DNA of 64,000 nucleotides. Source: Clostridium sp. (GTDB lineage: Bacteria; Bacillota; Clostridia; Lachnospirales; Lachnospiraceae). Each line of letters opens with the position of its first letter. The stretch's first letter is position 1. Both the position numbers and the translations under genes were made by a program. The notes under the pieces are model-generated. The model was not told where the DNA came from and searched no databases. It saw nothing but the letters and a program-made list of their open reading frames with translations. Where the stretch lies: assembly GCA_021770825.1 (NCBI GenBank), contig JAETQD010000014.1:1-64000 (forward strand). Reading direction: 5' to 3'. This document shows positions 25,935 through 35,043 of the stretch, piece after piece.

Positions 25935-27367
25935 TCAGTCCTCACCCTCATAGCACCTGCGTTTTCGCCCTTTGAACTACTTAGCATTTTTGCACTTAAA
26001 TGACAAACTCCATAAATTAGGAAAAAGTACACAAAATATCGCGGCAACCTAAATATATATGATCTAATCGTATATATCAGTTGAAGAACAAGATATGCAT
26101 AACATGAAGCCTGCATATATAGTTTTTTATTTAAAAAATCGCGAAACTTATACAAAACCCTTCCAACAAGAAAGGCATATATGGTACTAGCTACAATACC
26201 ACCATCAAAGCCAAAATCGAAATATAAGTCAGAAACGAAGGATGATCCCCATGCCTGCTGGTCCAGCGCAACAAAGGTATAATATTTATCAATCAGGTTA
26301 TCACCAAAAAGATTTGACCAGCCTGGTACTATCGCAAGAAAAGAACATCCAATGGACTTGCCGTTTGCAAACTTAGTAACTTTTGCGATTGTAGCAGTAA
26401 TGACTTTTCCTGTAATTCCGAACTCTGAGATTACGTCAAAAAGCAAAAATCCATTCGGAATTAAATTCAATGAGTCTAACGAAAGGCCTGTGGCTCTGGA
26501 ATTTCTGATAACAACAAGTATATAGCTGACCAGCAATACTCCAACTCCTAATTTTAGTCCGGACTTCCAATTAACCTTTCTTCCATCCTGATAGTATACA
26601 TACACGCACAAAAAAATTTTAATTATACCCATTGCTCTTTGCCCAGTAAGCATTGTTATGCCTTCATAAGCAATAATGGCAATAAAGATTTTTCTACATA
26701 CTGCCCGATTACTTAATGAACTGATCAAAAAGAACATAATAGATGCAAAAAATATTCCAGACATAAACTCTACAAGAATACCGCCGCCAACAGCATGTGC
26801 TTCTATGTATGTACTTTTAAACATTGTAAGTAATTTTGCTATAAAAGAATAAAGTTCAAATGGAAAAGAAATTAAAAACATTATTTTTGCTGTCATTCTA
26901 TCCAAGCCCAGATGCATGATCTTGCGCTGTTCCTTCTTACTTACTTGATAAGATGTTTTTCCATTTGAACCAAGCATAAGCCCCAGAAATACAAAAGCTA
27001 TACATGCAAAACTATACTTGGTTGATTCGATATAATTGTGAAGTCCATATGCAATATAGGCAATGGAGTAATTAAGATCACCAAAATCATATGCAATGCT
27101 CAGAAGAAAAGTTTGTCCCAAATAGAATATATATGAAAGCACCATGAAAATGAATTCCAAGGAAAAACACTTCATTTTCAATACACGCATCACCAAACAC
27201 TGTATTAAAAATAGTGTTAATGCAAACCGTGAGCATAGACGTGCCCACTGAGTCACTGGCAGATCACTGTGATTGATAAGCCCTTGACTCAGAAACAGTG
27301 CAAACCAACCATATACAGTCAGTATTAATATTTTATAAAAACTTGATCTTTTCACATGGGTAATCAT
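25931..27367 (-). CDS. Wzy-like oligosaccharide repeat unit polymerase
   Basis: The 478-residue protein has about 11-12 predicted membrane helices and a large loop late in the chain. No sequence motif is diagnostic, but length, topology, the segment GQRAMGIIKIF and position among glycosyltransferases fit an O-antigen/capsule polymerase. GGAGAAATT precedes the ATG. Confidence 0.75.
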   Translation of the reverse strand: MITHVKRSSFYKILILTVYGWFALFLSQGLINHSDLPVTQWARLCSRFALTLFLIQCLVMRVLKMKCFSLEFIFMVLSYIFYLGQTFLLSIAYDFGDLNYSIAYIAYGLHNYIESTKYSFACIAFVFLGLMLGSNGKTSYQVSKKEQRKIMHLGLDRMTAKIMFLISFPFELYSFIAKLLTMFKSTYIEAHAVGGGILVEFMSGIFFASIMFFLISSLSNRAVCRKIFIAIIAYEGITMLTGQRAMGIIKIFLCVYVYYQDGRKVNWKSGLKLGVGVLLVSYILVVIRNSRATGLSLDSLNLIPNGFLLFDVISEFGITGKVITATIAKVTKFANGKSIGCSFLAIVPGWSNLFGDNLIDKYYTFVALDQQAWGSSFVSDLYFDFGFDGGIVASTIYAFLVGRVLYKFRDFLNKKLYMQASCYAYLVLQLIYTIRSYIFRLPRYFVYFFLIYGVCHLSAKMLSSSKGENAGAMRVRTE

Positions 27368-27430
27368 GATAATTTCTCCAAAAGGGAAAAAACCACTTTG
27401 ATTAAATACACTTTGTATAATCCTCTCAAC

Positions 27431-28009
27431 TTAAATTCTTTCCCAGTCGCCTATTGTTTCATTAAATTGCTTAATTATGCAGTTTCTATCTACAATTATA
27501 GAATTTGGTGGAATTTTCTTTGTTATTACACTATTAGCCCCGATAATGCATCCATCACCAATATCAGCGCCAGAGAGAATGACAGAATTTTCACCTATCC
27601 AAACATTATTGCCTATCCGAACTTTTCCTGTGACTAATTGTCGCTTATTAGGAGCAGTTTTGGGTGTATCTTGATTGCTGCCCTTATATATCCCATGACT
27701 TGTGTCGCTAATAAAGCACTTAGACGCAATCAATACATTATTCCCTATTTCAACTTTCTCATGAGCAACAATGTGTGTCATATCACCCATTTCACAGTTT
27801 TCTCCAATAAATAAAGTTAATTTTTCCCCTTCCAGATCAAATCGGCAAAACCGCCCCGTAGTGAGCCCATGACAGCCCGAAAGACTTTTGCGTCCTCTAA
27901 GATAAATAGGCCTTCGTACAAATCGCGCACACGGCATTGTGAGTTTCGTTATTATTAGGCTGTATACATTTTTTATGTATTCAGAAGGAGAATATATATT
28001 TTTCATCAT
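27431..28009 (-). CDS. Hexapeptide-repeat acyltransferase (LbetaH)
   Basis: The 192-residue protein contains left-handed beta-helix repeats (IGNNVLIASKCFIS, then VRIGNNVWIGENSVILSGADIGDGCIIGANSVI). It resembles acetyltransferases of the CysE/WcaF group that O-acetylate sugars. The ATG at 28009 shares one base with the stop of the preceding gene; GAGGG lies 8 bases ahead. A second ATG follows directly. Confidence 0.85.
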   Translation of the reverse strand: MMKNIYSPSEYIKNVYSLIITKLTMPCARFVRRPIYLRGRKSLSGCHGLTTGRFCRFDLEGEKLTLFIGENCEMGDMTHIVAHEKVEIGNNVLIASKCFISDTSHGIYKGSNQDTPKTAPNKRQLVTGKVRIGNNVWIGENSVILSGADIGDGCIIGANSVITKKIPPNSIIVDRNCIIKQFNETIGDWERI

Positions 28010-29016
28010 CAAAAATCCCTCAACACTTCTGATATCCAACTTTCTAGCGAATACTTTTCATAAATATCTACAGGCAATGGCTCATATTGACTCTTCAAGA
28101 AGTCTTCTGGGAGCTTCACATTCTCACGTTCCACCACAGCCACATTACTAGCACGAAAGAAGTCATAATTCCTGATGCTCTGATTTGTAGTTATTAGTTT
28201 CTTGTTCATTCCAAACATTTCAATGGTTCTCATAGTTAAGCCAGTCTGTTTGGGATGCTGAATGTCCAATATAATTCTGCTCTGATCAACAATATGTGCA
28301 ATATCGGCAGTTGACATTTTATTGAAACTGAATTCTGTCTCTGAAACGTTGCGGAACTCCTTCTTGGTCATCTTATAGAAGAAATAAATAAACTTACTCT
28401 GAAGATAAAGAAACCAGAAACTTTTCATGCCCTGTTCTTCAGCTAAATTTTGTACCTGTTTAATAATCGCATATCGGTCAGAGTGGATTGTTCCTAAGAA
28501 ACAAATATCATATTTATATTCTTTATCGGGTTTAGGTGTCTTTTTGAACTGATCAGCAAAAAAAAGCGGACGGAAGTGAAGTTCTGGGTATTTCTCGCAA
28601 TCGTTCATATCAAAAGAATGGATAATATCAAAGTACTTGAATTTTTTAGTGATTCCTGGAATATTGTCTACTGAATCCCACAGGTATAGGCACAATTTTG
28701 CATTCGGATACTCTGTCCGAAACTGTTTCAGAATATTAGCTGGCGTCATGTCACACTTAATTATCAGAATATAATCATAATCCTTGCCCTTGTTCTGTTC
28801 GATAATTTCATCATAATATTTTTGCGATTTGTTCTTGAAAATAGCTGGTGAAATCTTAAGGAATGCACGCTCTATCGCACTGGTTACCGAACGCACATCG
28901 TACATGTCCACTTCAGCTCCCTTTTCCTGCATCTTGTTAGCTATAATATTTTCGTATTTAAAAAATGCCGGAGAGAAGAAAAGAATCTTCTTTCCGTTGA
29001 TGTCTGTTATTGCCAT
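28009..29016 (-). CDS. CgeB-like glycosyltransferase
   Basis: The 335-residue protein resembles the CgeB/DUF3880 glycosyltransferase group: an N-terminal Rossmann segment (KKILFFSPAFFKYENIIANK), DICFLGTIHSDRY (about 165) and LDIQHPKQTGLTMRTIEMFG (about 240-259). It lies 3 bases after the sugar transferase and overlaps the acetyltransferase by 1 base. Confidence 0.8.
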   Translation of the reverse strand: MAITDINGKKILFFSPAFFKYENIIANKMQEKGAEVDMYDVRSVTSAIERAFLKISPAIFKNKSQKYYDEIIEQNKGKDYDYILIIKCDMTPANILKQFRTEYPNAKLCLYLWDSVDNIPGITKKFKYFDIIHSFDMNDCEKYPELHFRPLFFADQFKKTPKPDKEYKYDICFLGTIHSDRYAIIKQVQNLAEEQGMKSFWFLYLQSKFIYFFYKMTKKEFRNVSETEFSFNKMSTADIAHIVDQSRIILDIQHPKQTGLTMRTIEMFGMNKKLITTNQSIRNYDFFRASNVAVVERENVKLPEDFLKSQYEPLPVDIYEKYSLESWISEVLRDF

Positions 29017-29018
29017 GA

Positions 29019-29711
29019 TTAATCCTTCTTTTTTTCAGGCCCGTTTTTGGAAATTAAGTTTTTTCTGTCATTGGGGTTTGTTGGACGAATTTGCTTGTGA
29101 ACCGCTCCTGTTCTGCCTTCAACGATTCCATTTCCTCTAGCTACTGAGAAGATCGTACCAATAAAGCAACGACAATCGAAAAGAAAAGCGATTATTCCCC
29201 CTTCGTGAAGTTTTGCTACATAATCCCCGTCCAACTTTGCTTTCAGTGGAATCTCAAGTTCATCTCGTCCATTAATCTGCGCCCAACCAGTAAGACCTGG
29301 CCTCACATCATTTGCCCCGTATTTTTCTCTCTCATTAATCAAATCTTCCTGATTCCAAAGTGCAGGGCGTGGGCCGATGATACTCATATTGCCTATAAAG
29401 ATATCCCATATTTGTGGTAGTTCATCAAGGGAACTCCTACGAAGGAAATGTCCTACTTTTGTTATGTATTGATCTGAATTTTCGAGCATATGAGTTGGCA
29501 TGTCGTGAGGCGCACTCATTTTCATGGACCTGAATTTATGTAATTGGAATAATGTTTTATGAATACCCACTCGCTTTTGTCTAAAAAGCACCGGACCCGG
29601 ATCATCGATTATAATCGCTATGGCTAGGAACAGATAAAGCCAAGAAAGAAGGACCAGCCCCAGTGCTGAAAGCAGTATGTCTATAAATCGTTTAATAAAT
29701 TTCTCATACAT
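29019..29711 (-). CDS. Initiating undecaprenyl-phosphate sugar phosphotransferase
   Basis: The 230-residue enzyme is a small monotopic phosphoglycosyl transferase. It has an N-terminal membrane segment (about 8-35), FRQKRVGIHKTLFQLHKFRSM (about 43-63), DELPQIWDI (about 95) and PRPALW, then VRPGLTGWAQINGRD (about 135-149). It starts repeat-unit assembly by transferring a sugar phosphate to undecaprenyl phosphate. The C-terminus is Lys/Asn-rich and extended by about 25 residues. Confidence 0.92.
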   Translation of the reverse strand: MYEKFIKRFIDILLSALGLVLLSWLYLFLAIAIIIDDPGPVLFRQKRVGIHKTLFQLHKFRSMKMSAPHDMPTHMLENSDQYITKVGHFLRRSSLDELPQIWDIFIGNMSIIGPRPALWNQEDLINEREKYGANDVRPGLTGWAQINGRDELEIPLKAKLDGDYVAKLHEGGIIAFLFDCRCFIGTIFSVARGNGIVEGRTGAVHKQIRPTNPNDRKNLISKNGPEKKKD

Positions 29712-29960
29712 CTATTCTAATACCTCTTTATAATTTGCCCTGTATCGGCCTCGCAGCCATCTCCTCCCAAATTATCCACAAAGCCACCTAACACTGATAA
29801 TTAGCGAACTTTTCATTTGCTTGCCAAGCCATATTAAAAGAAGCTAATTGCCTCTTCAATGTCCAAGTTCATATTTTTCGCTTGTGTTTCTGCGAAATGC
29901 CGTTTTATATTGCTTTGTTTGCAACAATCGCCGGAAACTGGTATACTTCCTCAAATATCC

Positions 29961-31832
29961 TTACAGTTCATTTGATTTAGGATGATATGTTGGTACTAAA
30001 AACTGGATCTCTTCCTTTATTCCATCATCATCCCGATTTACCAATTCATATAACTTATTCAATTGCTTTTCAAATTTCCATATATCAAACTCAATTGGCT
30101 TTCCGATATGAATCAGCTTATTGGGCGTCTCCTGCATCCCTTCCTCACTCATCAGGAGCTCCTCGTACAGCTTCTCCCCAGGCCGCAGCCCCGTAAACAC
30201 AATCGGTATATCCACATCCGGTGTGTATCCGGATAACCGGATCAGATTCTTCGCCAGATCCAAAATCTTCACCGGCTCCCCCATATCCAGCACAAAGATC
30301 TCTCCGCCCTTTGCATAGGCTCCCGCCTGCAGGACCAGAGAAACCGCCTCTGGGATTGTCATAAAATACCGGATGATATCCGGATGGGTCACGGTCACCG
30401 GGCCGCCCTGTTCGATCTGTCTCTTAAATAACGGAATCACCGAGCCATTGCTTCCCAGCACATTTCCAAACCGCACAGCCACGAAATCCGTCTTCGACTT
30501 TGCGTTCATCATCTGGATCACCATCTCGCACATTCGTTTAGAAGCGCCCATGATGTTGGTCGGGTTTACTGCTTTATCGGTGGAGATCAGCACAAACCGC
30601 TTCGTCCCATACTTATCTGCCGCTTTTGCAGTCTTATAGGTCCCAAATACATTGTTCTTAATAGCCTCATTAGGGCTGTCCTCCATAAGCGGCACATGCT
30701 TATGGGCCGCCGCATGATATACGATATCCGGGCGGTACTTCTCGAAGATCGATTCCATCCGGTGGGTATTCCGCACAGATCCAATCAGTACCTCCAGATT
30801 CAGTTCTGGATATTTCTCTCTTAATTCCAGCTGAATGTCATAAGCGTTATTCTCGTAAATATCAAAGATAATGAGCTGCTTCGGATTGTGACTAGCGATC
30901 TGCCGGCACAGCTCGCTTCCAATGGAACCGCCGCCTCCGGTAACTAAAATCACCTTTCCGCTTACATAGTCCATGATCTCGTCCAAATTGACTCGGATCG
31001 GTTCTCGACCTAAGAGGTCCTCGATCTCCACATCCCTCAGCTTGGAAATGCTGACCTCCCCATTAATCAACTGGTAAATTCCGGGAAGTATTTTAATCGA
31101 ACACCCGGTTCCCCGGCAGATTTCAATAATCTCTTTCCGCTGCTTTGCCGTGGCGGAGGGCATGGCGATGTAAATCTCATCCACCCGGTATTCCTCCGCC
31201 AGCCGAGGGATCGCCTCCCGGTTTCCAGCGATGGGAACTCCGTTTAAAAATTTCCCGATTTTATTCTTATCATCATCCGCAAAGCAGACCACGCATCCAT
31301 GAACAAGCCGACTGGTAGTCATTTCCTTTAAAATCATGGAACCGGAGGTCCCGGCCCCAACAATCATGATTTTCTTGGCGGTCCGCTTGTCTCCATTGGA
31401 AACCAGCATGGTGAGGACAACTCGGTGGGAAAGCCGTATTATAACCTCCTCTGCACAAAGAGCAGCGAAACAGATAAGAAAAAAGCTTCTCGGAACCTTA
31501 CATTCCAGAAGCATCATTCCTGCCACCTGAACCAGGGACGCCAGGCCGCAGGCCCCGATGATATGTATTACCTCCCGGATTCCGGCCACACTCCACATGG
31601 TGGAATACATCCGGAACAGGAAGAAAATAATCAGTGTGATTACAACATAATATGGAAGATAATTTATCGCCGCCTGACTGTATTCGGCCGGAATCCGGCT
31701 TATATTCATGTCAAAGCGGACAAACAAGCCCAAAAACGATGCCATACAAACAGCCAGGGTATCCGCAATCATTAAAATCATCATGCGGACCCGCTTATTT
31801 TTCGGCAGATACTTTTGTATAAATATTCCCAT
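29961..31832 (-). CDS. capD: CapD-type polysaccharide biosynthesis protein / UDP-sugar 4,6-dehydratase
   Basis: With the start at 31832 the protein has 623 residues. Four N-terminal membrane helices (about 15-125) are followed by a CoA-binding-like Rossmann domain (about 145-260). The catalytic SDR domain (about 285-560) has VTGGGGSIGSEL, DKAVNPTNIMGASKRMCE and SNGSVIPLFKRQI. By family it is a membrane UDP-GlcNAc 4,6-dehydratase. The start aligns with the paralogue at the window edge; an in-frame ATG at 31871 also has AAGGA upstream, so a 13-residue longer form is possible. A 250-bp gap to the sugar transferase holds nothing clear. Confidence 0.9.
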   Translation of the reverse strand: MGIFIQKYLPKNKRVRMMILMIADTLAVCMASFLGLFVRFDMNISRIPAEYSQAAINYLPYYVVITLIIFFLFRMYSTMWSVAGIREVIHIIGACGLASLVQVAGMMLLECKVPRSFFLICFAALCAEEVIIRLSHRVVLTMLVSNGDKRTAKKIMIVGAGTSGSMILKEMTTSRLVHGCVVCFADDDKNKIGKFLNGVPIAGNREAIPRLAEEYRVDEIYIAMPSATAKQRKEIIEICRGTGCSIKILPGIYQLINGEVSISKLRDVEIEDLLGREPIRVNLDEIMDYVSGKVILVTGGGGSIGSELCRQIASHNPKQLIIFDIYENNAYDIQLELREKYPELNLEVLIGSVRNTHRMESIFEKYRPDIVYHAAAHKHVPLMEDSPNEAIKNNVFGTYKTAKAADKYGTKRFVLISTDKAVNPTNIMGASKRMCEMVIQMMNAKSKTDFVAVRFGNVLGSNGSVIPLFKRQIEQGGPVTVTHPDIIRYFMTIPEAVSLVLQAGAYAKGGEIFVLDMGEPVKILDLAKNLIRLSGYTPDVDIPIVFTGLRPGEKLYEELLMSEEGMQETPNKLIHIGKPIEFDIWKFEKQLNKLYELVNRDDDGIKEEIQFLVPTYHPKSNEL

Positions 31833-31862
31833 TGTATTACTTTTCTCCGGTCTCCTGTGCCA

Positions 31863-31883
31863 ACTTCCCATAATCGTCCTTAT
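31863..31883 (-). promoter_or_regulatory. Conserved 21-bp leader element upstream of capD copy 2
   Basis: This is identical to 424-444. On the minus strand it includes AAGGA, 5 bases, then an ATG that is in frame with capD here but stops after four codons in copy 1. That makes it more likely a conserved leader than a shared start codon. Confidence 0.5.
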
Positions 31884-31959
31884 CTGAAGTAACCCTCCCT
31901 CCACCATCCCCATTCCCCATTTCCAGCAATTGCATATTCCGTATAATTCAAACCATTAC

Positions 31960-31988
31960 TTGACAGATAAAGTGAAAGAGGATATGAT
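31960..31988 (+). promoter_or_regulatory. Promoter of the Wzz-like gene
   Basis: TTGACA, 17 bases, TATGAT, about 60 bases before the ATG at 32050, in the divergent region with capD. Confidence 0.7.
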
Positions 31989-32049
31989 AAATATACTGGT
32001 GATTTTTATGGAAATGCGCTGGGAGAAAGAGAAATGGGAGCGGAAAAAG

Positions 32050-33441
32050 ATGGACTATAATTCTACATATGAACAGGAAATCGATCTCAAGGACTTGATG
32101 TTTATGGTGCTCCACAAGTGGAGACCGATTATTTTTATAGCGATTGTCATGGCTCTGATTTTGGGAGGAGCCAAGGGGGCAATGACCTACAAGAGCCAGA
32201 ATGATCCTGAGACCATAAAGGAAGCGGAAGAGAAGTACCAGGATGACCTGGAGCTTTATGAGAAGAATAAGAAGACCTGCGAGCGGGAAATCGAAAATTT
32301 AAAGACGGATATTGCCAATCAGCAGGAATACCTGGAAAAATCCATTTGGATTAATATGAGCCCCTATGATGTGTGCGAATCCAGAATGGACCTTTATGTG
32401 ACATCGGATTATGAGATCATGCCGGGTATGGTTTATCAGAACCTGGATTATACGGATACAATTCTTCAGGCCTATCAGGCAATGCTGACCAGCAGCGCTG
32501 TGATGGAGGATATTGCGAGAAATGTGGGAACGGAGCCCAGATACTTAAATGAGCTGGTTTCCGTAAATGTGGGAACCAATTCCGACAAGCTGAACCGCCT
32601 TCTGACCATCAGTGTAAAGCATATGACAAAGTCCGAAGCCCAGAAGGTAATGGAAGAGATTCTGGACCATATGGACGATATGCAGGCGCAGATTACGGCA
32701 AGTATCGGTGAGCATACAGTGAACACCGTAAATCATGGAGTCAGCGCCATGGTGGATTTAACCCTGGCAGATAAGCAGAGATCGGAAACAGAGCGTCTGA
32801 CCACTTTAAATGACAGCCTGGAAGCCAAGCAGAAATCGTTAGAGGATATGGAAGAGCCCAAGGAGACGGTTTCGTCCCAAAAGGCAGCGCTGAAGAGCGG
32901 TGTTAAGTATGCCGTTCTTGGCGGTGTTCTTGGCGGATTTGTGGTTGTGTTCTTTGTGTGCGTGTCTTTCCTTATGAGCGATAAGGTGTACTCCGCCAGA
33001 GAGCTTAAGAACCGGTACAGAGTTAAAATTCTTGGAACTCTGCCGATTGCCAATAAGAAGATTCTTAAGGGCGTGGACGCATGGCTGAACCGTCTGGAGG
33101 GCCGCGCAGGCGGCGTCAATGAGGACGTGGAATACGCCCTGATTGCGGCAAATATCCGCAACTATGCAGATAATATGAAGTCCCTTCTTGTCACCGGAAG
33201 TACCGATCCGGCGACAGTAAAGCATGTGGCTGAGAAGCTGGCAGCAGAGCTTTCCGGCATAAATGTGACGGCAGGCGGAAACATGCTTCAGGAGGTGGAG
33301 ACTCTGAAGAAGCTTCCGGAGTGCGACTGCGTTGTCCTGGTTGAAAAATGCCTGGATTCCAAGTACAGCACAGTGGAGCAGGAAATTGAAAAAGCTACGG
33401 ACTTACAGAAAAATATTGTAGGCTGTGTAGTATTTGAATAA
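32050..33441 (+). CDS. Wzz/CpsC-like chain-length determinant with degenerate kinase-like tail
   Basis: The 463-residue protein has a membrane helix near residues 28-48, a coiled-coil periplasmic domain (about 60-280) and a second helix (about 288-312). The cytoplasmic C-terminal part resembles the BY-kinase ATPase fold: SLLVTGSTDPATVKHVAEKLAAEL at about 378-401, where a Walker A would be expected but the GxxGxGKS residues are absent. DCVVLVEK lies further on. It would control chain length. The start at 32050 follows GGGAGCGGAAAAAG; an upstream in-frame extension has no support. Confidence 0.85.
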   Translation: MDYNSTYEQEIDLKDLMFMVLHKWRPIIFIAIVMALILGGAKGAMTYKSQNDPETIKEAEEKYQDDLELYEKNKKTCEREIENLKTDIANQQEYLEKSIWINMSPYDVCESRMDLYVTSDYEIMPGMVYQNLDYTDTILQAYQAMLTSSAVMEDIARNVGTEPRYLNELVSVNVGTNSDKLNRLLTISVKHMTKSEAQKVMEEILDHMDDMQAQITASIGEHTVNTVNHGVSAMVDLTLADKQRSETERLTTLNDSLEAKQKSLEDMEEPKETVSSQKAALKSGVKYAVLGGVLGGFVVVFFVCVSFLMSDKVYSARELKNRYRVKILGTLPIANKKILKGVDAWLNRLEGRAGGVNEDVEYALIAANIRNYADNMKSLLVTGSTDPATVKHVAEKLAAELSGINVTAGGNMLQEVETLKKLPECDCVVLVEKCLDSKYSTVEQEIEKATDLQKNIVGCVVFE

Positions 33442-33449
33442 GATCTATG

Positions 33450-33484
33450 AGCCGCTGCGCGACATATTGTTGCAGCGGCTTTTT
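33450..33484 (+). terminator. Terminator of the Wzz-like gene
   Basis: AGCCGCTGC (33450-33458) pairs with GCAGCGGCT (33472-33480), followed by TTTTT. Confidence 0.9.
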
Positions 33485-33526
33485 CATATTACAGAAAAGT
33501 CCTCTAAACTTCCCTGTAATACAAAG

Positions 33527-33658
33527 GGCCCTGACGGGCCTAAATGCACAGGGTCTGACTCAGCGGAGCGTGGTCCCGCGCGCAGTGAGGCCACTCGCGC
33601 GAAATAAAAACGCTGCTGACACAGCCGCGCCCGGCGCGAAAAATGCGCCAAGGCGCAT
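33527..33658 (+). promoter_or_regulatory. GC-rich structured leader of glmM-glmS
   Basis: Three hairpins are readable: GGCCC/GGGCC (33527-33540), a long CGCGC..AGTG/CACT..GCGCG stem (33577-33601) and a perfect ATGCGCC/GGCGCAT stem (33643-33658) ending 9 bases before the AAAGGAG ribosome binding site. Much richer in G+C than the neighbouring genes, it is likely an untranslated regulatory leader. I see no glmS ribozyme core. Confidence 0.45.
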
Positions 33659-33684
33659 ATTCTCTTTGAAAGGAGACATAAAGA

Positions 33685-35040
33685 ATGGGAAAATATTTCG
33701 GAACCGATGGCTTCCGCGGGGAAGCCAATGAGACCTTGACAGTGGAACATGCCTATAAGATCGGCCGTTTTGTGGGCTGGTATTATGGCCGGGGGCGCCG
33801 GGAGAGCCCCGTCAGAGTGGTAATTGGAAAGGATACGAGAAGATCTTCATACATGTTTGAATATGCCCTTACAGCGGGGCTTACGGCCTCTGGCGCAGAT
33901 GTTTATCTTCTGCACGTTACCACCACACCCAGCGTATCTTATGTTGTAAGGACAGAGGGCTTTGACTGCGGAATCATGATCTCCGCCAGCCACAATCCGT
34001 ACTATGACAACGGAATCAAGCTGCTGAACCAGAATGGTGAGAAGATGGAAGAGGAGATGATTCTGAAAGTAGAGGCCTACCTGGACGGATATTCCGGAGA
34101 AATTCCCATGGCCGTCAAGGAAAAAATCGGCAGGACCGTTGACTATGCTGTGGGACGGAACCGCTATATCGGTTATTTAATTTCGCTGGCTACCCGTTCC
34201 TACGAGGGAAAGAAGGTGGGCCTGGACTGTGCCAACGGCAGCGCCTGGATGATTGCAAAGAGCGTGTTTGATGCCTTGGGGGCCAGGACCTACGTGATTC
34301 ACAATGAGCCCGACGGCAACAACATCAACCAGAACTGCGGCTCTACCCATATCGAAGAACTGCAGAAATGTGTAAGGGAGAACCATCTGGATGTGGGTTT
34401 TGCCTTTGACGGCGATGCGGACCGGTGTCTTTGTGTGGATGAGAACGGCGATGTGGTAAACGGCGATCTGATTTTATATATTTACGGCCGCTACATGAAG
34501 GAGAGGGGAAAGCTGGACGGAAATAAGATCGTAACCACAGTCATGTCCAACTTCGGCCTTTATAAGGCCCTGGACGAGATCGGCATTGAATACGAAAAAA
34601 CCGCTGTCGGCGATAAATATGTATATGAAAATATGTTTTCCAACGGCTACCGCCTCGGCGGAGAACAATCCGGACACATTATTTTTAAGAAATACGCCAC
34701 CACAGGAGACGGCATCCTGACGGCCATCAAAATGATGGAGGTCATGCTGGAAAAGAAGATGACCTTAAGCCAGCTTGCAAAGCCTGTAACCATATACCCC
34801 CAGGTACTTAAGAATATCCGGGTAAAGGATAAAGCGAAGGCCATGGAGGACCCGGCAGTGAAGCAGGCAGTGGCCCAGGTGGTCAGCCAGCTTGGAGACA
34901 ACGGGCGGATTCTGGTCCGGGAGAGCGGAACGGAGCCGCTTCTCAGGGTCATGGTGGAAGCCGGGGAGAAAGCGGTTTGTGAGGAATGTGCAGAACGTGT
35001 GGTCCGTACAATTATTGAGAGAGGGCATCAGGAGGATTAA
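33685..35040 (+). CDS. glmM: Phosphoglucosamine mutase
   Basis: The 451-residue protein converts glucosamine-6-phosphate to glucosamine-1-phosphate for UDP-GlcNAc. It begins GKYFGTDGFRGEAN and holds the phosphoserine loop MISASHNPYYDNGIK (about 96-110), the metal loop DGDADRC (about 240-246) and the C-terminal phosphate loop RESGTEPLLRVM. AAAGGAG precedes the ATG. It is 3 bases upstream of glmS. Confidence 0.97.
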   Translation: MGKYFGTDGFRGEANETLTVEHAYKIGRFVGWYYGRGRRESPVRVVIGKDTRRSSYMFEYALTAGLTASGADVYLLHVTTTPSVSYVVRTEGFDCGIMISASHNPYYDNGIKLLNQNGEKMEEEMILKVEAYLDGYSGEIPMAVKEKIGRTVDYAVGRNRYIGYLISLATRSYEGKKVGLDCANGSAWMIAKSVFDALGARTYVIHNEPDGNNINQNCGSTHIEELQKCVRENHLDVGFAFDGDADRCLCVDENGDVVNGDLILYIYGRYMKERGKLDGNKIVTTVMSNFGLYKALDEIGIEYEKTAVGDKYVYENMFSNGYRLGGEQSGHIIFKKYATTGDGILTAIKMMEVMLEKKMTLSQLAKPVTIYPQVLKNIRVKDKAKAMEDPAVKQAVAQVVSQLGDNGRILVRESGTEPLLRVMVEAGEKAVCEECAERVVRTIIERGHQED

Positions 35041-35043
35041 ACA

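Noticed and set aside
33485..33684. glmS ribozyme upstream of glmM
   Set aside because: The conserved AGCGCC core and GACGAGG-type segment are not present; only GC-rich hairpins are seen.
33447..33731. ORF across the glmM leader
   Set aside because: It overlaps a terminator and hairpins and has no ribosome binding site; it is an artefact of high GC.
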